Shown here: positions 58,888 to 64,000 of the stretch, piece after piece
Layout: every line of letters begins with the position of its first letter
Numbering within the stretch: position 1 is the stretch's first letter
NCBI RefSeq assembly: GCF_026213295.1
Contig: NC_079413.1
Coordinates: forward strand, 15,055,657 to 15,119,656
Reading direction: 5' to 3'
Origin: Gadus chalcogrammus
Lineage: Eukaryota > Chordata > Actinopteri > Gadiformes > Gadidae
Length of the DNA stretch: 64,000 nucleotides
Made by a program: the position numbers and the translations under genes
The notes under the pieces: generated by a model
The model's input: only the letters and a program-made list of their open reading frames with translations
Databases searched by the model: none
Told to the model about the DNA's origin: nothing

Positions 58888-58917
58888 AAGTCGTCTTGCG
58901 ACGACTTGAGGGGGATA
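58888..58917 (+). promoter_or_regulatory. hairpin and polypurine tract before the 3' LTR
   Basis: A perfect 8-bp stem (aagtcgtc / gacgactt, loop ttgc, 58888-58907) is followed at once by the purine run gaGGGGGATA that abuts the LTR. The purine run would prime plus-strand DNA synthesis. Confidence 0.65.
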
Positions 58918-59547
58918 TGTTGGGCAAAATAACCTGCTGAGCACATCACATGTACATTATAAATATAGCTAACTCCCACCCTAGCTTGAGGAGCACAACA
59001 CATGGCAGTCACGTTACAATATAGTCAAACTTTTAACACATAACACACACATGATAACATAGTCAGGTCGAGGCCAGAGCTAAGGCCCCATTTCTCCGCC
59101 AGGCAAATGGTAAACACTCAGACAATGCACTGTTTCATCCTCAGAACGGGAGGGCCACAAACAGGAGACTCTTTGAGGCGCTCCCCCATCAGGAAGAACA
59201 CGAGAAGATACACTAGGGCCTGAGAGCCAAGGTCACGCAAAGACACACAGAACCACATACGTCTCAAACGCACACACCTCACCAAGAGGAAGATACAGCA
59301 TAAAACTGTATCACACAGACACTTCTCCCCTCTTCTTCTGAAGCAGACCTTCCACGGAGGCGAAGCTCTGGACGAACCATCAGCGCTGATTAGGGACTTA
59401 GACATATTCGATTTCTCACGCTTTATGACTCTGTATAACCGTTGCCACTTTACTTAATAAATCCAAGGTCCTCGTGCCGACAGACTTTATTACCTCTCCG
59501 TCTCATTTCATCTGGTCCAGTAACTAGACAGACCGTTTTTCCCAACA
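58918..59547 (+). mobile_element. endogenous retrovirus 3' LTR
   Basis: 630 bp, the same sequence as 52050-52679 by eye. AATAAA lies at 59456-59461. The target duplication ACTG follows (59548-59551) and matches the one before the 5' LTR. Confidence 0.95.
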
Positions 59548-59636
59548 ACTGGCAGGCCGGACCTTGAAAGCAAAGTTTGAATTGGAGTACAGTATACCCA
59601 TACAGTCCCCTCAGAGAGTAACTAAACAGAAACATT

Positions 59637-59885
59637 GTGTGGTTGTGCGGCCAAAAGCAAAGCAATGCTTTTGATGTCTTCAAGAGTACTCTCACAACCC
59701 ATCCAAGCCCAATACAAGCCCTCTATGAACTCGCAGCAGACACCAAAGTATCAGCAGACATTTCCTCTTCCAGCGTTCTCTTGCAGACGAAAACAACGCC
59801 ATTTTTATGCGCATCAATGGTGTACGCATTCAGGGCCATGTCAGAGACTTTGTGGACTTTCTCAATGTCCTACTTTCTGAGCTGA
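59637..59885 (+). pseudogene. Gypsy-type reverse transcriptase/RNase H junction fragment
   Basis: The frame contains AFDVFKSTLTTHPSPIQALY then AADTKVSADISSSSVLLQ. It follows the pattern F..lk..L...P.L..yd....t.vs.DAS..G.gavLlQ at the start of the Gypsy RNase H domain. The rest decays at once. Old relic. Confidence 0.4.
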
Positions 59886-59889
59886 GATG

Positions 59890-60255
59890 GACCCAAAAAT
59901 CCCAGTAGCACTGGTAGGCTCAGAACAGCTTGATGAACTTCACAGCCTATCCAAAGATTTTTCAAAAGGCTCATGTACTTAAGTAACCTGTCCTCCATAG
60001 CCTGCCATCAGAGGGCCAGAACAATCAGCCAGAGAAACAGCTTACTGATAAACATGTAAACGCTGTCCTCTTGACGCTCCCCATAACTGAGAGTAGCATT
60101 CGAGTATGCTCCTTTCGTGGTTTCCGTCTCTATAACAAAAGGTGTGGTAAACGTTTCGAATACAACCGAATTGTTTGTTTGACATAAATAACAAAGTGGG
60201 AAGAAATTCGCATTAGCCTACAGTATATTCTAAACGTATTGTTGGACACCAAATT
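59890..60255. other. unassigned stretch
   Basis: Nothing recognised. Confidence 0.4.
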
Positions 60256-61398
60256 CAGGGTTGCCAACAGTCATGCCCCTGGCGTGACTCTCACGCTTTC
60301 ACCATCAATCTCACGCTGTCACGCACACGCAAGAAATGTCACGCCAAAATAAAAAATCCTCCCGTTCATTTTCTGCGGGAGCAGACTAACAGCTGTAACA
60401 TCTGCCTACCTACAACGTGATCACGGCAGTATTCTCTGATCGTTGATTCGCTGAAAACCACGCACCTGATACTAAGTTGCGTTTGAAAAGGTCAGAGAGA
60501 GTTCAGAGCCGGAGTCGGAGCCCACTGATGCGCGTTTGGGGATGGGTCCGTCGCGACCGATCCGTTCACAACCAACGATTCTTTTTTTTTTAACATAAAA
60601 CAAAAATATGGTCACGTAAATAAAATATACAAACGATCAGAGCTTCGTCTCCCCGCCACCTTATATCGATTAAGTCTACAACGTTCACAAAGATTCAGCC
60701 AATGAGAGGTAGCAATGGTGTTGCCATGGCACCTGGTTAAACAAATGACAAGGTGGTACCGTCGAATTTGCGCGCTTTCTCTGTCTGACGTATCTTGGGT
60801 CATACCATTCGACGTGGAGCCACTAATATATCCCCCTACATTTCCAAAAATAGACTTGACCTCCATCTGTTTATTGGATAAACGCATTTCCCAATCCCAT
60901 GAGCCTTTTCTCCATTCTACGTCAATTCAAGAACAAACAAATAAATTAAACTGCAGTTCGTATTTTTTTATTTATGACCATGAAAGTTCTGTAATGCCTG
61001 AATTATGAAGAATTAAATGTAAAGTAAAATAAAAATTATAAAACCATGAATGACATATAGAGAGTAAGCAAGTGGTATAAATATTGGTGGGACGTTTGCC
61101 AATGCAAAATAGTATGTCTTGTCGATTTTCACAGGGGTAGAGCCTAGTCCAGGGCATATCTTGGAATACTTGCGAATCGGGCTAGTGGCACTTTTAAATT
61201 CCCCAAATGATTCAAGGTGGCCCAGATTGTCCATTTTGTCCATTCTTTAACTTTTTTTCATAGATGAGGGTTTATACTAAACGAGGACTATTTTGTATAA
61301 AACATTTTTTTAGGGTTATGGGTCGTCCAAAAAATTAGCCGCTCACACTAATATTTTAGAGTCTCACTCCAGCCAAAGTCCCAAAGTTGGCAACCCTG
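60256..61398. mobile_element. hAT-like non-autonomous element, 1143 bp
   Basis: It begins CAGGGTTGCCAACAGTC and ends with the inverted AAAGTTGGCAACCCTG. CCAAATT precedes it (60249-60255) and follows it (61399-61405), a 7-bp match that fits an 8-bp hAT duplication with one end changed. The inside has repeated 'tctcacgct' words and no transposase. Confidence 0.7.
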
Positions 61399-61405
61399 CC
61401 AAATT

Positions 61406-63385
61406 AGAAATAATAAAGGTTTCAAATAGATTATATTACAACGTTTAACTTGACACCATATGAGAACGTGCAGTAAACGAGTAAAATACAAACAATTCCA
61501 AATATTTCTTTGACACCTATTGAGAACTTGCAATACATGTCAGGTAGCGTATTGATTTCAGGCTAGTTATCAAAACGACAATTTTAGCAACACCTTTATG
61601 CAACAAAAAATGTAAGTTTAAGTTTGAAAACGTCGTGTGTTAGTTGGGTAGATTATGGCTATATATTTAAAAGACAAATAGAAGAACATATATGATATCT
61701 CATCGAAATGACTTACCATTCCTCCAGAGTTGACTCAAATTACCTCGAATAACTATGACCTGGGCTGTTGGGCAGCCGTCTGGCTGCGTCAAGTAAAATG
61801 ACCAAGGCAGTGCACATTACGTGACAACAACTTGAGTGGTTACACTCAAGCTACCTACACCTGGCCTCTCACTCAACGGGATTCCGGCGAAGAACTCAAA
61901 ACATGTTCGGTTTTTCCATCTCCGAGGACGGATCAAGGTGCGCCAGGTCCGCCTCAAAGCGCTGCTCGAAACGGGCTGAGGTGACGCCAGCTGGCCTGAG
62001 ATGTATTCTCTCACATTGTAAGAATATAGACCAGTGAAATGCAATAGACTCTGCGTTATTGAGTCTGAAACGCAGAGCCATTCACACAGCATATGGACTA
62101 AAAAGATCAAATCGTTACTTTTCGATCCTTCATGTAAGCCTAACTAAGGGTATGCCTATTGTGGTAACCCGAGGGCAATAATGCACGCACACTTGTAACT
62201 CAGTTTAACGTCTTTACTGAAACCATGCTCACAGCATAACAGCCAAGGTATACACAAGACATTCAGGTGCAGAGCAATCACTAGAACAATACGGCGGGGT
62301 ACACAGTTATAAGCACAGAGGTTCCGGGGTGCAGGATATAAATGAGTGCAACACTAATTCAGTCTATAACACCTATAATGATGACAAAAAATCGTTGATA
62401 TAGGGAAGATTTCTTCCAGATTAGTCTAGGTCTGAAGACACCTTTATACCTATATTTCACACCTCATCTGGAATTTAAGGTTTTCCTCAAATCAAGCTCG
62501 TGGCACTCAATATGTAAACAACACTAATAATCAGAGGTAAATCATCTCTCAATGAGCTATAGAGCTTAAGAAGCAAAAAACAACTGAAACAACTAAAATA
62601 CAGTGTATCTTCAACAAATCAATACAATTGTAGAAAGGGTGGGGTCGGCCCTCTCCCCCTTCTTTCTGTCTCCAGCACACATGAGTTTTAAAGTTTACGA
62701 AAAGGAGAATACTGTGTTTGCTCTTATTGTTATAATGGTGTTGTAAACCGGCAGCTCGGTTATTGAATCATAATGCTTTTGTGATTGTATAGTTGTATTC
62801 TTTGGGTATAGTTAAGAACTAGAAATGTGTAGCCTATGTTGTGTTTTTACAACGCAACTCAGCATAAAATTAAAGAGTTTATTCAGGGAAGATTCACATC
62901 TGAGCAAACTGAGTGTGATTGACACAATCAGTTTTCATAATATGCGTCAGTCAATTCACTTCAGGGTTGTTGGTTTGGCTTTTGGGTGGTTTTTATGCCA
63001 TTGCTGGTACTGGGTGTGCACTAGGATAAAATCGTTCAAGACAACATTATGCTTAAAAAGTATTGCAATCATTACAGTCAGAACATCAAACACTTCACTT
63101 CTTCATGGTTTAAGAAGCATTATCATACTGTAATGGCCAAATGGAATATACAAATTGGTTCTTAAAACCTTCAACATTAATGTTCCAAATATGTAAGCAA
63201 TAGGCAATTTAAACATTGATGTTGAGGAAAGTCATGGTAATTGCCATCAGGGTCACTGTAAGATATGAGCTGATACCGGCCATCTGATGGGAGATTCCAT
63301 GTTCTATAGCTCTCATTATGAGGCCTCGGACATATATATATCCACATAACCCTAGCAAGTCAAAAAAGGCAGTAACCAGAGTGTT
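61406..63385. other. gene-free stretch
   Basis: No exon is supported. A purine-rich run on the - strand (complement of 'ccctctcccccttctttctg', 62650-62669) lies downstream, in - strand terms, of the Env relic below. It could be an old polypurine tract, but no LTR pair is found. Confidence 0.4.
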
Positions 63386-63640
63386 CTAAACAGCAACAAT
63401 GATGGGTTTCCATCGTCCAAACATTGAGTCCAACCAGCCAGACCTACTAGAATCATCATGCCGCTGTGTGGGGTTAGGATTGAAAGTGCAGCAGGTATCC
63501 CCAAACATCCCACCTTTTTCGGGTGAGATGTCAGTGGAGTGGTCAGTGTGTGTGGTGTTGGAGTCTGGTCGGTTGAGGTACTCTGTCAAGTAGATGGGGA
63601 CAGTGATCATCAGGGCGATGACTAGGAAAATCCCTATCAA
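63386..63640 (-). pseudogene. second retroviral Env TM remnant
   Basis: An 84-codon - strand frame starts with a hydrophobic segment (MIGIFLVIALMITVPIYL). It later has GGMFGDTCCTFNPNPTQ, resembling the disulfide-loop region of gamma-type Env TM subunits, then SMFGRWKPIIVAV. The first Cys of CX6CC is not visible and the order of parts is unusual, so this is a rearranged or decayed relic. It differs from the Env in the 52-59 kb element. Confidence 0.45.
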
Positions 63641-64000
63641 CCTGCCTAATTAGCAGAAAAGCCAAAGTGGTGGACAGTGGACTTATAGGCAGGAGCAAAC
63701 CAATCAGCCCATCTGGGGTGAGAATGCGAGCGAAGTGCGGACTGAGAGAGAGACCCGTATTACTAATTGAAATAAGTAATAGCTGTTAAGACCCTTATTA
63801 GGCATCCGACGTAGCAGGGATTCAAGACAGCATGAAAGGATTACATTGATAGGAACCGTTCAAAATAAAAGCATTTATTATAACAAATACACTTCATCAA
63901 TTATATAATATATATTATTCACAATATATATTATTTATAATATTTCCCTAAAACCAAAACCAACTCAGTAAAATTGTAAAGGAACGAATATCTTCTTGGT
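63641..64000. other. AT-rich end of window
   Basis: AT-rich sequence with 'atataatatatattattcac' near 63903. No feature recognised. Confidence 0.4.

Larger units (their letters stand above)
52680..58917 (+). mobile_element. endogenous retrovirus internal region, largely gutted
   Basis: The 6.2-kb interior lies between two identical LTRs. It has a primer-binding site, a long leader full of tandem repeats (53029-54290) and purine/GA-rich sequence. Fragments of integrase and Env TM sit near 56.6-57.5 kb. No gag, protease or reverse-transcriptase frame is recognised. Poly-C runs occupy 57697-57780. The element cannot be autonomous; with intact LTRs it could have been copied by enzymes supplied in trans (inference). 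Confidence 0.85.

Noticed and set aside
62159..62670. Possible - strand 3' LTR next to the Env relic at 63.4 kb
   Set aside because: A purine-rich tract is present, but I found no TG...CA-bounded repeat with a second copy in the window, so an LTR cannot be supported.

Overview
The window is nuclear DNA of a ray-finned (teleost-type) fish. The evidence is split genes with GT-AG introns, long AC/GT and GA microsatellites, and a dense load of fish-type transposons (Tc1, hAT, PIF-Harbinger, EnSpm/CACTA, ISL2EU-like, L2/Rex-type LINE tails, an endogenous retrovirus). Only two intact host genes are visible. atp5mc1 (mitochondrial ATP synthase subunit c) lies at about 7.9-12.5 kb and ube2z (UBA6-linked E2 enzyme) at 13.5-19.7 kb, both on the + strand. 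They are direct neighbours in the same order on human 17q21, beside the HOXB cluster. A third host relic, a broken b4galnt2-like glycosyltransferase on the - strand (23.3-24.4 kb), belongs to the same human neighbourhood.

Layout. 1-7.6 kb: gene-free, microsatellite-rich DNA. 7.9-12.5 kb: atp5mc1, with a hAT MITE in an intron. 13.3-19.7 kb: ube2z, whose last intron holds a Tc1 relic with later insertions nested in it. 20-24.4 kb: small repeats, a 731-bp element with near-perfect terminal inverted repeats (TIRs), and the b4galnt2-like pseudogene. 24.5-27.5 kb: two PIF-Harbinger elements back to back, each with a Myb/SANT-like gene and no nuclease gene. 28.2-30.1 kb: AT-rich tandem repeats that form the left arm of an inverted repeat whose right arm is at 44.7-45.2 kb. 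30.8-44.6 kb: a nested block. An outer Harbinger element (30783-44567) is split by a 9236-bp EnSpm/CACTA transposon (30965-40200), by a HARBI1-bearing Harbinger (40437-43534) that itself holds five end-to-end MITEs, by a sixth MITE, and by a 522-bp Harbinger element. 46.2-47.1 kb: broken ISL2EU/DDE_Tnp_4 transposase. 48.7-50.7 kb: foldback hAT element. 52.05-59.55 kb: endogenous retrovirus with LTRs identical by eye and a gutted interior. 60.3-61.4 kb: hAT-like element. 63.4-63.6 kb: an unrelated retroviral Env remnant.

The most notable system is the EnSpm element. It has CACTG...CAGTG ends and a 2-bp TA target duplication, confirmed by an uninterrupted paralogue of the target in the same window. 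It carries a zinc-finger transposase gene broken by one stop codon, followed by a second multi-exon gene resembling the fish 'SAMD3-like' proteins (PB1-like N terminus, conserved C terminus). The second standout is the Harbinger block, where successive insertions reused the same TTA/TAA trinucleotide so that neighbouring elements share target duplications. Family names are from recognition of sequence features, without database searches.
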